A stretch of DNA of 64,000 nt from positions 992,001-1,056,000 of the forward strand of contig CAWGST010000001.1 of assembly GCA_963825315.1 (NCBI GenBank), written 5' to 3'. Shown piece after piece: positions 26,111 through 35,147 of this stretch. The first letter of the stretch is position 1; every line of letters begins with the position of its first letter. Source of the DNA: DASRLE01 sp963825315. GTDB lineage: Bacteria; Verrucomicrobiota; Verrucomicrobiia; Limisphaerales; Palsa-1400. The notes beneath the pieces were generated by a model. The model did not search any database, was not told where the DNA came from, and worked only from the letters and a program-made list of their open reading frames with translations. A program made the position numbers and the translations under genes.

Positions 26111-26969
26111 TAAATTGATTGCCGGCACGGCCGCCGCCACGCACGTCCACGCCCTGCTGGGCGATGAGACCCTTTCCACCGCCTCGGTCTGGGCCGATCA
26201 GGTCAAAGGCCGGAGGGATCAGACCCCGGAGATGCTCCAGTTCAAACAAGACAATCCCAACCATTTCGTCTTCCATTATACGGACATTCCGTTCGAGGAG
26301 CCGCGCTATCGGGACGATTCCGTTGGCGCGACGAACGTTGATGTGGTCCACGCCATCCCGGCCTGCATCCTCATCCTGCAAGGCCGGGCGGCGGAACAAA
26401 GCCTCTTCACGAATGTCAGCCCAAAAACAGCCTTGCGCCTCCTGGTCCATTACATCGGAGACATCCATCAACCGCTCCATGTGGGCGCCGGCTATCTGGA
26501 CGGGACAAAGTTTGTTGATCCGAACGGTTACGGAAAACCGTTCAAGGACGACCAGGGCGCAAACCGCCTGCTCTTCGGAGGCACCAATAAACTGCACTTT
26601 TTCTGGGACGTCACTGTCGTCCAGCTTGACATGACCAATGCCCATGCGCAGACACCGGTGGAGTACGCCGCCATGTTGTTGAGCAAGCCGCCGCCCGCCT
26701 GGCAGGACTCCGGACCATTGATGAATTGGGATCGGGACTGGGCCAATGAAAGCCTGGCTCTTTCGGCCAAAGTCCACGATGTCACCGTCCTGGATGAGGA
26801 CGACAGCCAGTTGGATTATCGGACCAATCTGCCGCGTCCGCAGTGGCACATCAAGGATTTGACGCCTGAAAACATCGCCTGGTCATGCAAAACGGCTGAG
26901 GAACAGATGACCAAAGCCGGATATCGCGTGGCGGCGACCTTGGAGGCCATTTGGCCGGACAAACACTAA
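26004..26969 (+). CDS. Secreted S1/P1-family zinc nuclease
   Basis: 321 residues from ATG 26004. The signal peptide ends at TAFG, so the mature protein would begin with Trp of WGDEGHRIIG; in S1/P1 nucleases this N-terminal Trp and the following His are zinc ligands. Other ligand motifs are visible: SVWADQVKG near 70 (Asp), FHYTDIPFE near 93 (His-Tyr), HYIGDIHQPLHVG near 150 (two His and Asp) and NRLLFGGTNKLHFFWD near 185-200 (Asn-Leu-His-xxx-Asp). All sites seem intact. Predicted to cleave single-stranded nucleic acid outside the cytoplasm, giving 5'-mononucleotides. Its promoter region and leader are duplicated in front of the lamin-tail gene. Confidence 0.93.
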   Translation: MKSLDRIIISFFACCAATTAFGWGDEGHRIIGAMADKLIAGTAAATHVHALLGDETLSTASVWADQVKGRRDQTPEMLQFKQDNPNHFVFHYTDIPFEEPRYRDDSVGATNVDVVHAIPACILILQGRAAEQSLFTNVSPKTALRLLVHYIGDIHQPLHVGAGYLDGTKFVDPNGYGKPFKDDQGANRLLFGGTNKLHFFWDVTVVQLDMTNAHAQTPVEYAAMLLSKPPPAWQDSGPLMNWDRDWANESLALSAKVHDVTVLDEDDSQLDYRTNLPRPQWHIKDLTPENIAWSCKTAEEQMTKAGYRVAATLEAIWPDKH

Positions 26970-27040
26970 AAGTTTTTTTAATTCTGAAAATGACGTTGTC
27001 TTTTCCGGCGTTTTCATTATGCTCCGAAAAATAATTCCGC

Positions 27041-28624
27041 ATGAAAACACTTGCTTCATCCCGGCGCGCCTCCGTGCGCGCGACGAATCCGGTTCGCGCC
27101 GGCAAACGTTCGGCGAATGGCCAGGGCGAGATTTCGTCCTCGCCGCCTGCCGTTAGTTCCCCGCTCGCGGCCTGGCTTTCCAAACCACGGCGGCATTTGA
27201 TCAATGGCCGCTGGGTTGGCTCCGCTTCCGGCAAAACTTTCGATGTCTTCAATCCGGCCGACGGTTCCCTCATCGCCCGCGCGGCCGAGGGCGATGCGGA
27301 GGATATTGATCGCGCGGTGTCGGCGGCCCGGCGCGCCTTCGAATCCGGCCCCTGGCCCCGCATGACGCCCAGCGAACGGGGCAAGCTGCTCTGGCGCATC
27401 GGCGATCTAATTCTCCAGCACGGCGATGAACTGGCCGAGTTGGAATCGATCGACAATGGAAAACCCCGCGCCGTCGCCCGTGTGGCCGATATTCCGCTGG
27501 CCGCCGATTTGTTCCACTACATGGCGGGTTGGGCGACGAAGATCGAAGGCCACACCATTGCCCTCAGTATTCCCAACGCGCGCTTTCATGCCTATACCTT
27601 GCGCGAACCTGTCGGCGTCGTTGGGCAAATCATTCCGTGGAATTTCCCGTTGCTCATGGCCGCCTGGAAGCTCGGCCCTGCGCTGGCTGCCGGGAATTGC
27701 GCCGTGCTGAAACCGGCCGAACAAACCCCCCTCTCCGCTCTGCGCCTGGGCGAATTGCTCCTGGAAGCCGGGTTGCCCGACGGTGTGGTCAACATCGTTA
27801 GTGGTTTCGGCGAAAGCGCCGGCGCCGCCCTCGCCGCCCACGACGGCGTTGATAAAGTCGCTTTCACAGGTTCGACGGAAGTTGGCAAGATCATTGTGCG
27901 CGCCGCCGCGGGCAATCTCAAGAAGGTGAGCCTTGAACTGGGCGGCAAATCCCCCAACATCATCTTCAAGGACGCCAGCGACTTGGATGCGGCGATCAGC
28001 GGCGCGGCCGGCGCGATTTTCTTTAATCACGGCCAATGCTGTTGCGCGGGATCGCGTCTGATGGTCGAGCGGGATATTTTTGACACGGTGGTTTCCGGCG
28101 TCGCCCAGCACGCCAAAAAAATAAAACTTGGCCCCGGGCTGGACGCGCAGACGGAAATGGGCCCGCTGGTTTCGGAGGAACAATTGCAGCGTGTCACGCA
28201 TTACATGAACGAGGGCAAACAAGCCGGCGCCTGCTGCGTGACCGGCGGTTCGCGCAAGGGCGACCGGGGTTATTTCGTAGAGCCAACCGTCATCACGGGC
28301 GTCCATTCCAGGATGAGCATCGTGCGCGAGGAAATTTTTGGTCCGGTTGTCGTGGCCGAACCCTTCAGCAACCTGGAAGAAGTGATCCCCCGCGCCAACC
28401 AAACTCAATATGGCCTGGCGGCGGGCGTTTGGACGCGCGACATTTCCAAGGCGCACCGCATCGCGGCGGAACTCAAGGCCGGGACAGTCTGGGTCAACTG
28501 CTACAATGTTTTTGATGCCGCCCTGCCGTTTGGCGGCTACAAACAATCAGGCTGGGGTCGAGAAATGGGACACGAAGTCCTGGAACATTACACTCAGACC
28601 AAAGCGGTGGTTGTCGGGCTTTGA
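27041..28624 (+). CDS. Aldehyde dehydrogenase (NAD(P)+)
   Basis: 527 residues, ALDH superfamily. Motifs in order: GRWVGSASGKTFDVFNPADG at about 55-75, IPWNFPLLMAAWKLGPALAA near 205, FTGSTEVGKIIVRAA near 275 (NAD-binding turn), VSLELGGKSPNIIF near 300 with the general-base Glu, HGQCCCAGSRLMVE near 335 with the catalytic Cys, and EEIFGPVVV near 435. The close match to the GQCCCAGSR form suggests a betaine-, retinal- or acetaldehyde-type subgroup. The basic N-terminal 45 residues are longer than usual; a later start is possible. It stands alone, 71 bp after the nuclease gene. Confidence 0.92.
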   Translation: MKTLASSRRASVRATNPVRAGKRSANGQGEISSSPPAVSSPLAAWLSKPRRHLINGRWVGSASGKTFDVFNPADGSLIARAAEGDAEDIDRAVSAARRAFESGPWPRMTPSERGKLLWRIGDLILQHGDELAELESIDNGKPRAVARVADIPLAADLFHYMAGWATKIEGHTIALSIPNARFHAYTLREPVGVVGQIIPWNFPLLMAAWKLGPALAAGNCAVLKPAEQTPLSALRLGELLLEAGLPDGVVNIVSGFGESAGAALAAHDGVDKVAFTGSTEVGKIIVRAAAGNLKKVSLELGGKSPNIIFKDASDLDAAISGAAGAIFFNHGQCCCAGSRLMVERDIFDTVVSGVAQHAKKIKLGPGLDAQTEMGPLVSEEQLQRVTHYMNEGKQAGACCVTGGSRKGDRGYFVEPTVITGVHSRMSIVREEIFGPVVVAEPFSNLEEVIPRANQTQYGLAAGVWTRDISKAHRIAAELKAGTVWVNCYNVFDAALPFGGYKQSGWGREMGHEVLEHYTQTKAVVVGL

Positions 28625-28657
28625 TTCGAGACCGAAGTTCCGCCATTGATTCCTATC

Positions 28658-29026
28658 TCACAGGAGCTTGGCCACTTCCTGTTGCAAGAGCGCAGAATCA
28701 AAGGGTTTATGCAAGACGGCATTGAACGGGCCGCCGGGACGGCACCTGAAGTCATGCCCGGTCATTATCAGAATCGGCTGCTGCGGCGCCAATTGCCTGA
28801 TGCGAACGGCCAGTTCATCGCCATTCAGGAAGGGCATGACACAGTCTGTCATCACCAAGTCGAAGTGGCCTTTGATGAACAAAGCATAAGCCTCGGCGCC
28901 GTTATTGGCCTCCACCACAATATGTTCGTCCTGGGTCAGCACGTCCCTGATTAACTCGCGTATAAGTCGTTCATCCTCAACCAGTAATATGCGTTTTCCA
29001 AGGTTCGTTTCAGTTTGCATATCCAT
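28658..29026 (-). CDS. Single-domain response regulator (CheY-like)
   Basis: 122 residues forming one receiver domain: RILLVEDERLIRELIRDVLT with the acidic pair, LVMTDCVMPFLNGDEL with the phosphoacceptor Asp near 57, ILIMTGHD with the Thr, and VLHKPFD with the conserved Lys. No output domain is attached, so it works by protein contact, probably in a phosphorelay. It is divergent from the kinase gene starting at 29126, with about 100 bp between, which suggests they work together. The alternative start at 29020 makes little difference. Confidence 0.9.
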   Translation of the reverse strand: MDMQTETNLGKRILLVEDERLIRELIRDVLTQDEHIVVEANNGAEAYALFIKGHFDLVMTDCVMPFLNGDELAVRIRQLAPQQPILIMTGHDFRCRPGGPFNAVLHKPFDSALLQQEVAKLL

Positions 29027-29125
29027 TTCTCACCAAAGCTAAAGCAATATGGTTGCCACATTGAAATTAAGAAGGGCCAATTTTATTTGGAGAATGCTCG
29101 CGGAAAGCGTAACGTTACGGGTGGA

Positions 29126-31396
29126 ATGAGACGTGAGACGGACTTTGTCCTGGAAAGGGCTGCCTGGCCCACGATGTTGCTGGAGGCTGGCGGCGGGATT
29201 TGCCGTGCCAATCAGGCCGCCCGCCGCGTCTTTGGCCTCACGGACGAATTGCCCGCCACCCCCCTGACCGCCATTTGGGATGACGAGAATACAGCTTCAG
29301 CCGTCAACTTCCTGCAGCAGCAAACCGAGGGCGAAACCGCGCCATTGAAACTGCGTCTTCACGGCGGTCAGAAATCGCAGTTTATCGCCCATGTCGCAAA
29401 GGTGGTTCGGGACGGGCAGGATTACTTCGTGCTGCAACTGTTTAAGGAGTCCGGCTCCGCGTTCTCAGAGCTGGCGTATGTGCCCGCGCCCAAAACCCCC
29501 GCCACCGGCGCGGACAACAGAATTCCCGCCGGCCTGACACAGGCCGCGTGGCCGGCGCTGGTCGTGGATCCCCGGGGAAAGATTGTTCACGCCAATCCGT
29601 CGGCGGCGCGCGTCTTTGGCGCAAAGGCGGCCGCCGAAGGCGCAGCCCTGGCCGGAATTTGCCCGCCGGAAGAAGCCGCCGCCCTGGGAAAATTATTGCA
29701 GCCCGCTGCGCAGGCCCCGGCCGCGCCGTTCAAGATTTGCCAGGCGGACGGATCAACCGCGCCATTCCGGATCGAGCGCTGCCCCGCCGGAGATTCGAAG
29801 TGGATTCTTCTGCAATTTTTCAGCGCTGAACACAAGAGCGAGCCGCCGGCTCCCGCGCCGCCGGAAAAAAACGACGAGGATTTTCTTTTGCAAAGCGCGG
29901 AATGGCCCGTCTTGCTCGTGCATAAAAACGGAAGGGTCCTGCGGGCCAATCGGGCCGCCGTGCGGGCTTTCGGGGCGAGCATTGAGCGGGAGGAGGCTCA
30001 ACTGGAGGCGATCTGGTCGCCGCGTAATCGGGACTCCTGCCAGCAGTTTCTCAATTTGCCCCCGCCAGCCGAGCCTGTTCCCCTGAAGTTCCATCTCAAA
30101 AGCGGATTGCCTGGGGATTATTGGGGACAACTCTGCGCCACGGGCCAGGAGGATGTTTTTTTGCTCCAATTGCTCAAGGGACCTTCGCCCGGGTCCGAAA
30201 CGACCGGCGAACCAAAACCGCCGGCGGAGGCGGCGGAGCCGGCGGCGGGCGGCGCAGCCCGGGGAGGGGCGGAGGCCAATCTGGCCCACAAGCAAAAGCT
30301 GGATTGCGCGTTGCAATTGGCGCGCTCGGTCGCGCTTGATTTCAATAACGCGTTGACCAGCATTTTGGGCCATGTCTCGCTCCTGTTAAGCAAAACGGAA
30401 ACCGGCAATCCGTGGCGAAGCTCGCTGGTGGAGATCGAAAAATCCGCCGCCAAAGCGGCCGAAATCGCCAATGACCTCGCCGCCTTCAGCCGCCAGGAAA
30501 AGGATATCCGGGTGCAGGTGGCCGGCAATTTGAATATGTTGCTGGAAAGGACGGTGGAGATGTTCCAGGGAACGATGCAAAGTTCCATTGACATCTCGCG
30601 GCAATTGGAGCGGAAACTTTTCACGGCCAATTTCGACGAAGCCAAGATGCTGCAGGCCCTGGTCAAGATTTTCGAAAATGCGGTCGAGGCGATCAAGGGG
30701 GAGGGCAAGATCAACGTGCAGACGCGCAATCTTGAATTGTCTGAAGCGACCCAGGACCGCACGGCCCGGTTGAATGCCGGGAATTATGTCTGCGTCGAGA
30801 TTTCCGACACCGGCTCGGGCATCGCCGACGACGTGATGCCGCACATTTTCGAGCCGTTTTTTTCGACCAAGGGAGCGCGCCACCGCGGCCTGGGTTTGGC
30901 CTGGGTTTACGGCATCGTGACCAATCACGGCGGCGGGGTGGCCGTGTCCAGCCAGCCGGACATCGGCACGACGGTGCGGCTTTATCTGCCGGCCAACCGC
31001 AAGATCGTGCGGGACGCGCCGATGGCCGACGGGGATTTGACCGGCGCGCAAACCATCCTGTTTGTGGATGACGAAGACTTGCTGTTGACCATGGGGCGGA
31101 TGGTGCTTTCCTCCTACGGCTACACCGTCTTGACGGCCAACAGCGGGCAGAAAGCCCTCGAACTGTTCACCCATTCCAAGAAGAAGATCGATGTGGTCAT
31201 AACCGACCTGGTCATGCCGAACATGAGCGGGCGGGAATTGAGCGAGCATATACTGCGCGCCTCGCCCGAGACGCGCATCATCTGGTCCAGCGGCTACGTT
31301 CGTTCGGCCAATGCGCAGGAACAGGAGAGATATTTGCAAAAGCCGTTTTCCGCCCAGGACCTTTTGCGCAAAGTCAAGCAGGTGCTTGCGCAATAA
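29126..31396 (+). CDS. Multi-PAS hybrid sensor kinase lacking the phosphoacceptor His
   Basis: 756 residues from ATG 29126 (GGGTGG just upstream; the open frame extends back to 29015 but overlaps the divergent gene). Three similar PAS-like segments begin with A-WP-LL-GG-ICRANQAARRVFG-type units near 10, 140 and 260. A dimerisation helix follows: ARSVALDFNNALTSILGHVS. In this subfamily the motif is normally AHDFNN; here codon 404 is CTT, so Leu replaces the His. The ATPase domain looks complete (ENAVEAI, DTGSGIADDV, HRGLGLAWVYGIV). A C-terminal receiver domain has VDDED, ITDLVMPNMSG and LQKPF. It has no membrane segment and is probably cytoplasmic. Confidence 0.88.
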   Translation: MRRETDFVLERAAWPTMLLEAGGGICRANQAARRVFGLTDELPATPLTAIWDDENTASAVNFLQQQTEGETAPLKLRLHGGQKSQFIAHVAKVVRDGQDYFVLQLFKESGSAFSELAYVPAPKTPATGADNRIPAGLTQAAWPALVVDPRGKIVHANPSAARVFGAKAAAEGAALAGICPPEEAAALGKLLQPAAQAPAAPFKICQADGSTAPFRIERCPAGDSKWILLQFFSAEHKSEPPAPAPPEKNDEDFLLQSAEWPVLLVHKNGRVLRANRAAVRAFGASIEREEAQLEAIWSPRNRDSCQQFLNLPPPAEPVPLKFHLKSGLPGDYWGQLCATGQEDVFLLQLLKGPSPGSETTGEPKPPAEAAEPAAGGAARGGAEANLAHKQKLDCALQLARSVALDFNNALTSILGHVSLLLSKTETGNPWRSSLVEIEKSAAKAAEIANDLAAFSRQEKDIRVQVAGNLNMLLERTVEMFQGTMQSSIDISRQLERKLFTANFDEAKMLQALVKIFENAVEAIKGEGKINVQTRNLELSEATQDRTARLNAGNYVCVEISDTGSGIADDVMPHIFEPFFSTKGARHRGLGLAWVYGIVTNHGGGVAVSSQPDIGTTVRLYLPANRKIVRDAPMADGDLTGAQTILFVDDEDLLLTMGRMVLSSYGYTVLTANSGQKALELFTHSKKKIDVVITDLVMPNMSGRELSEHILRASPETRIIWSSGYVRSANAQEQERYLQKPFSAQDLLRKVKQVLAQ

Positions 31397-31413
31397 ATCG
31401 ATTCATCCATAAG

Positions 31414-31442
31414 TTGACATTATCCTGTCTTTCGCGTTTAAT
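31414..31442 (+). promoter_or_regulatory. Sigma-70 type promoter of the LysR gene
   Basis: TTGACA at 31414-31419, 17-base spacer, TTTAAT at 31437-31442. The ATG of the regulator lies at 31449, just where transcription should begin, so the message may be leaderless. Confidence 0.6.
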
Positions 31443-31448
31443 GGCGGC

Positions 31449-32324
31449 ATGCAGATTGAAAGCTTTAAAGTTTTCTGTGACCTGGCCGAAACGGAAAGCT
31501 TCACCCGAGCGGCCCAAATCAACAACGTGACGCAATCGGCGGTCAGCCAGCAGATCAGTTCGCTGGAGCGCCAATTCAAGTCATTGCTGATCGAACGCAG
31601 CAAGAAGAAATTCCGCCTGACCCGCGAGGGCCAGGTGCTCTACGAATACAGCAAGCAAATCAACCAGACTTATGATTCGCTGCATAACCGCCTCCAGGAG
31701 ATCAAGGACATCATTTCCGGGACGATCCGCGTGGCGACGATCTACAGCATCGGCCTGCACGATCTCCCGCCTTATTTGAAGAAGTTTCTCAAACTCTTTC
31801 CCACCGTGAATGTCCACGTCGAATACCGGCGGGCCAACCAGGTTTACGAAGATGTTTTGGGCAATGTGGTGGACCTGGGCCTGGTGGCCTACCCGACGCG
31901 GGACCCGAAGCTGGAGATAATCGCGTTGCGCAAAGACACGCTGGTCCTCATTTGCCATCCGCACCATCCGCTGGCCAAGTCGAAGTCGGTCAAACTGGCC
32001 CAATTGGCCGGGGAGAAATTCATCAGTTTCGAACCGGATATTCCGACGCGCAGAGCGATAGACAGGATTCTGAAGGACCACAATGTGAAAGTGGAAACGG
32101 TGATGGAGTTTGACAACATCGAGACGGTCAAGCGGGCGGTGGAAATCGAAGCCGGCATTTCCATTGTGCCGCGCGGCACGATCACCCAGGAAGTGGCCAA
32201 GCAAACATTGGCGGAAGTGAGAATCGAAGGGCACGAACTCTACCGGCCGCTGGCGGCGCTTTACAAAAAGAACAAGGTTCTGTCGCCGGCCATGAAGCAA
32301 TTCCTGGCCATGCTGAAGAGCTGA
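31449..32324 (+). CDS. LysR-family transcriptional regulator
   Basis: 291 residues. The N-terminal winged HTH is clear: MQIESFKVFCDLAETESFTR, AAQINNVTQSAVSQQISSLE, then FKSLLIERSKKKFRLTREGQ. A linker helix follows and a periplasmic-binding-like effector domain occupies about 95-291 (IRVATIYSIGLHDLPPYLKKF, IISIVPRG-type segment GISIVPRGTITQEVA). The effector type resembles the CysB/CbbR group, but the ligand cannot be told. LysR regulators usually control a divergent neighbour; here the upstream kinase is co-directional, and the downstream peptidase gene is convergent with 3 bases between. A very close -35/-10 pair precedes the ATG. Confidence 0.92.
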   Translation: MQIESFKVFCDLAETESFTRAAQINNVTQSAVSQQISSLERQFKSLLIERSKKKFRLTREGQVLYEYSKQINQTYDSLHNRLQEIKDIISGTIRVATIYSIGLHDLPPYLKKFLKLFPTVNVHVEYRRANQVYEDVLGNVVDLGLVAYPTRDPKLEIIALRKDTLVLICHPHHPLAKSKSVKLAQLAGEKFISFEPDIPTRRAIDRILKDHNVKVETVMEFDNIETVKRAVEIEAGISIVPRGTITQEVAKQTLAEVRIEGHELYRPLAALYKKNKVLSPAMKQFLAMLKS

Positions 32325-32327
32325 GGG

Positions 32328-33438
32328 TTATTTAAGGTTCTGTGGATTCAGCGCCCGCAGGTCTTTGGGCAGGAACAAGCCGTCCTTGCGGATCAACTCG
32401 CCGTCGAACCAGACTTCGCCTCCGCCCCAGTCGGGCCGTTGAATCAGCACCATGTCCCAATGCACGGCGGAACGATTGCCATTGTCCGCCGTCTCATAGG
32501 CCTGGCCCGGCGTGAAATGGAGCGAACCGGCGATTTTTTCGTCAAATAGAATGTCGCACATCGGCTCCAGGATGTAAGGATTGAAGCCCAGCGAAAATTC
32601 CCCGATGTAGCGGGCGCCCGGGTCCGTATCGAGAATCTCGTTCAAACGCCTGGCTGTTGTTGGCCGTCGCCTTGATGATTTTGCCGTCCTTGAATTCGAG
32701 CCGGACATTTTCAAATTTTGTTCCCGCGTAAAGCGTGGGCGTGTTGTACTGCAGGCAGCCCTGCGCGGAATTTTTGACCGGAGCGGTGAACACTTCGCCA
32801 TCGGGAATATTGCGTTTGCCGTCGGCCAGCAAGGCGCCGATGCCCTTGATGCTGAAATGAAGGTCCGTGCCGGGGCTTTTGAGATGCACCCGGTCCGTCT
32901 TGTTCATGAGCTTTTGCAACGGGATCATGGCCCGGGCCATTTTCGGATAATTCATCGTGCAAACGTTGAAGTAAAAATTCTCGAAGGCCTCGGTGCTCAT
33001 GTTGGCGGCCTGCGCCATGCTCGGGGAGGGCCAGCGCAAAACGCACCAGCGGGTCTTGTTGACACGCTGATCCAAAACCGGCCGGATCGCTTTCGAATAG
33101 AGGGCCATGAGATCGCCGGGCACGTCGGAAGCTTCGCTGGCGTTGTCCGACCCGCGCACGGCGATGTAAGCCTGGACCTGCTTCATGCGGAACAATTCCA
33201 CCTTCCGCACCAGGGCGGCATGTTGAGCGCTGGTCTGACGCTGGATTTCGCGGCTGATGCGGGTGTGGCGCGTTTCGATGAGCGGGATGGCCCCAACCTT
33301 TCGCACCGCGCGCATCAATTGGATGGCGAACTCGTCCGGGACATCAATCATCTCCAGCAGGATGCGGTCGTTCTTCTTCAGTTCGGTGGAGTACTTGACC
33401 AGGAGGTCACACAGTTTGGCGTATCGAGGGTCCGTCAT
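32328..33438 (-). pseudogene. M29-family aminopeptidase, frameshifted
   Basis: The frame from ATG 33438 reads as an M29 (aminopeptidase T/AmpS-like) metallopeptidase: DPRYAKLCDLLVKYSTELKK, then NDRILLEMIDVPDEFAIQLM, SPGTDLHFSIKG and NIPDGEVFTAP with GCLQYNT. It switches at KATANNSQ, where a surplus base in a CC/GG pair at 32649-32650 shifts the frame. The rest of the family then continues in the second frame: RLNEILDTDPGARYIGEFSL, GFNPYI, DEKIAGSLHFTPGQAY, SAVHWDMVLIQRP and GEVWFDGELIRKDGLFL, the conserved metal-ligand end. Together it would be about 369 residues, normal for M29. Real mutation or sequence error cannot be told apart here. Confidence 0.85.
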
Positions 33439-33490
33439 AAAATTGGGAGATAAACTTAAACAGAGAGCATCCGCGCGCAAAGATTAAACT

Positions 33491-35143
33491 TCAAGCCTGT
33501 GGCTTTGGACGCGCCATTTTTCCAAGCATCCGGCCCAGTTGGCCGAAAAGACCGATCGCTTCTCCAGTTTGCACCGCAGCCATTGCGCGAAATTGAGTCA
33601 GCAAGCTCTGACGGGCGAAAAGAACAGCAGCGACGCCCACAGCAATCCCTATGATAAACCAAAGCGATAGAGCGATGCCGAATGAGTCCCACAAATGCCC
33701 TGCATGAACGGCATAGCAAACAGCGATCAAAATAAAGATCAGCCATGGGGCAACCAGGACTTGTGCGATAGTTGTGCCCGCTGCGTGGCGTGGTTTCTTT
33801 TGCGACATGCCGTTCCACATTCCCACCCAACCCAGAGTGATCATGTCCGTGATGAGCATCACCATGGCGGCCAGCGCACACCAGGCAAAACGAGATATCT
33901 CTTCCCGTCCAAAACCTGGTGATTCGGCGTGACCCAAGCTGAGCAGTATCATGGCGCAGTCGGAGACGAGAACATAGATGAGGGGCCGAAGGAATTGTCG
34001 GCGCAACGCGAGCCATTGGCCCGCGATAATCTCGTGAACCGTCAAAGGGGTGCAACTCAACAAGAATTCCAGGGCGCCGCTGTGCTTTTGTTCTTCAAAG
34101 TTTTCACTGGCTTCCGCTGCAACAAATACCTTTAGCAGCGAATGAGTAAGAATAATGGCCCCAAAAAACAAAGCCATGCCGTACTCCGCGAACTTGACCT
34201 GGGACAAAATCCAAACCCAGAGACAACAGATCAAGGCCAGGCCGCTCCAGACTTTGAGCGACCCCAGGCGGTTGCGGGTGGCGAGCCAAAGGAACGGATT
34301 TATGTCAAGCCACAGTTGGCGCGGCGTGTTGCGTTCGTGATACCATCGCAGAAACCGCTCCCGCCAACGGACCCTCGTTTTGGCGGGTTTTTCCTGCCAG
34401 CAGCGGGGCAGCCACCAACTGGCCACAGCCAAAAAAAGCCAGGCGTTAAGATGGACCAAGAGCAGTGAAATCCAATAGTGTCCGAGTCGTGTGGCAAACG
34501 CCAAAAAAACACAATACCCCGGATTAAGCCAGTCAAGCACTGAAACCCAATCCCCCCATCCCGCAGCCAGTAATCCGAACTTCAGCAAGGGCAATCCCGC
34601 CGTGCAGCCAAGCAGCAACGCGGCGGCGCCGAAGGCGGCGTTGTTCCGCTTCCGGCTAAAGCCGGATACAAGGAGGCCGGCTGTTTGTGAAAAGAAAAAG
34701 ACGTTGAGCAAGGCCAGCGCCGTCTGCCAGAATTGCCGGGCGCTGACGCCGCCGAGAAGCAATGAAACGGCCACGATGGGAAAGATGCCAAAAATCGAGT
34801 AAAACGAGATGAGCGAACTGGAAAAGAGTTTTCCCAAGGCAATATCGTGGCCCTTGAGGTCCGTCAGAAAGAGAAATCCGAGCGTGCCTTCCCGCTTTTC
34901 TTCGCTGATGCAATCGAGGGTGTTCCTTGCCAGCGAAAGACAGCTTAAAAAACACAAGACAGCCAGAGTGTTGAAAACCATTGCGCCACCCGGTCTCCCC
35001 GCCCTCCCCATCATATCGAATACGCACACAAGATAGCTGCCGAAGGCAATGGCGGCCAAAGCGGTCCAAAAGCGCGCGCGGTAAGTGCCCTTGCGCCGCG
35101 CTGCCACGCGCAGTTCACGGACGACAATGGGCAGGAAGATCAT
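33491..35143 (-). CDS. ABC-2 type permease
   Basis: 550 residues with about a dozen hydrophobic segments. The first half has the ABC-2 permease hallmark ISEEKREGTLGFLFLTDLKG, preceded and followed by membrane spans (FWTALAAIAFGSYLVCVFDM; SLISFYSIFGIFPIVAVSLL). A second similar half follows (EASENFEEQKHSGALEFLLS), so two permease halves appear fused or repeated. The substrate is unknown; such permeases with an unlinked ATPase often move lipids, drugs or envelope parts, or serve gliding. No ATPase gene is adjacent. It is followed directly (4-base gap) by mazG upstream on the same strand, so they may be co-transcribed. Confidence 0.85.
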   Translation of the reverse strand: MIFLPIVVRELRVAARRKGTYRARFWTALAAIAFGSYLVCVFDMMGRAGRPGGAMVFNTLAVLCFLSCLSLARNTLDCISEEKREGTLGFLFLTDLKGHDIALGKLFSSSLISFYSIFGIFPIVAVSLLLGGVSARQFWQTALALLNVFFFSQTAGLLVSGFSRKRNNAAFGAAALLLGCTAGLPLLKFGLLAAGWGDWVSVLDWLNPGYCVFLAFATRLGHYWISLLLVHLNAWLFLAVASWWLPRCWQEKPAKTRVRWRERFLRWYHERNTPRQLWLDINPFLWLATRNRLGSLKVWSGLALICCLWVWILSQVKFAEYGMALFFGAIILTHSLLKVFVAAEASENFEEQKHSGALEFLLSCTPLTVHEIIAGQWLALRRQFLRPLIYVLVSDCAMILLSLGHAESPGFGREEISRFAWCALAAMVMLITDMITLGWVGMWNGMSQKKPRHAAGTTIAQVLVAPWLIFILIAVCYAVHAGHLWDSFGIALSLWFIIGIAVGVAAVLFARQSLLTQFRAMAAVQTGEAIGLFGQLGRMLGKMARPKPQA

Positions 35144-35147
35144 TTTA

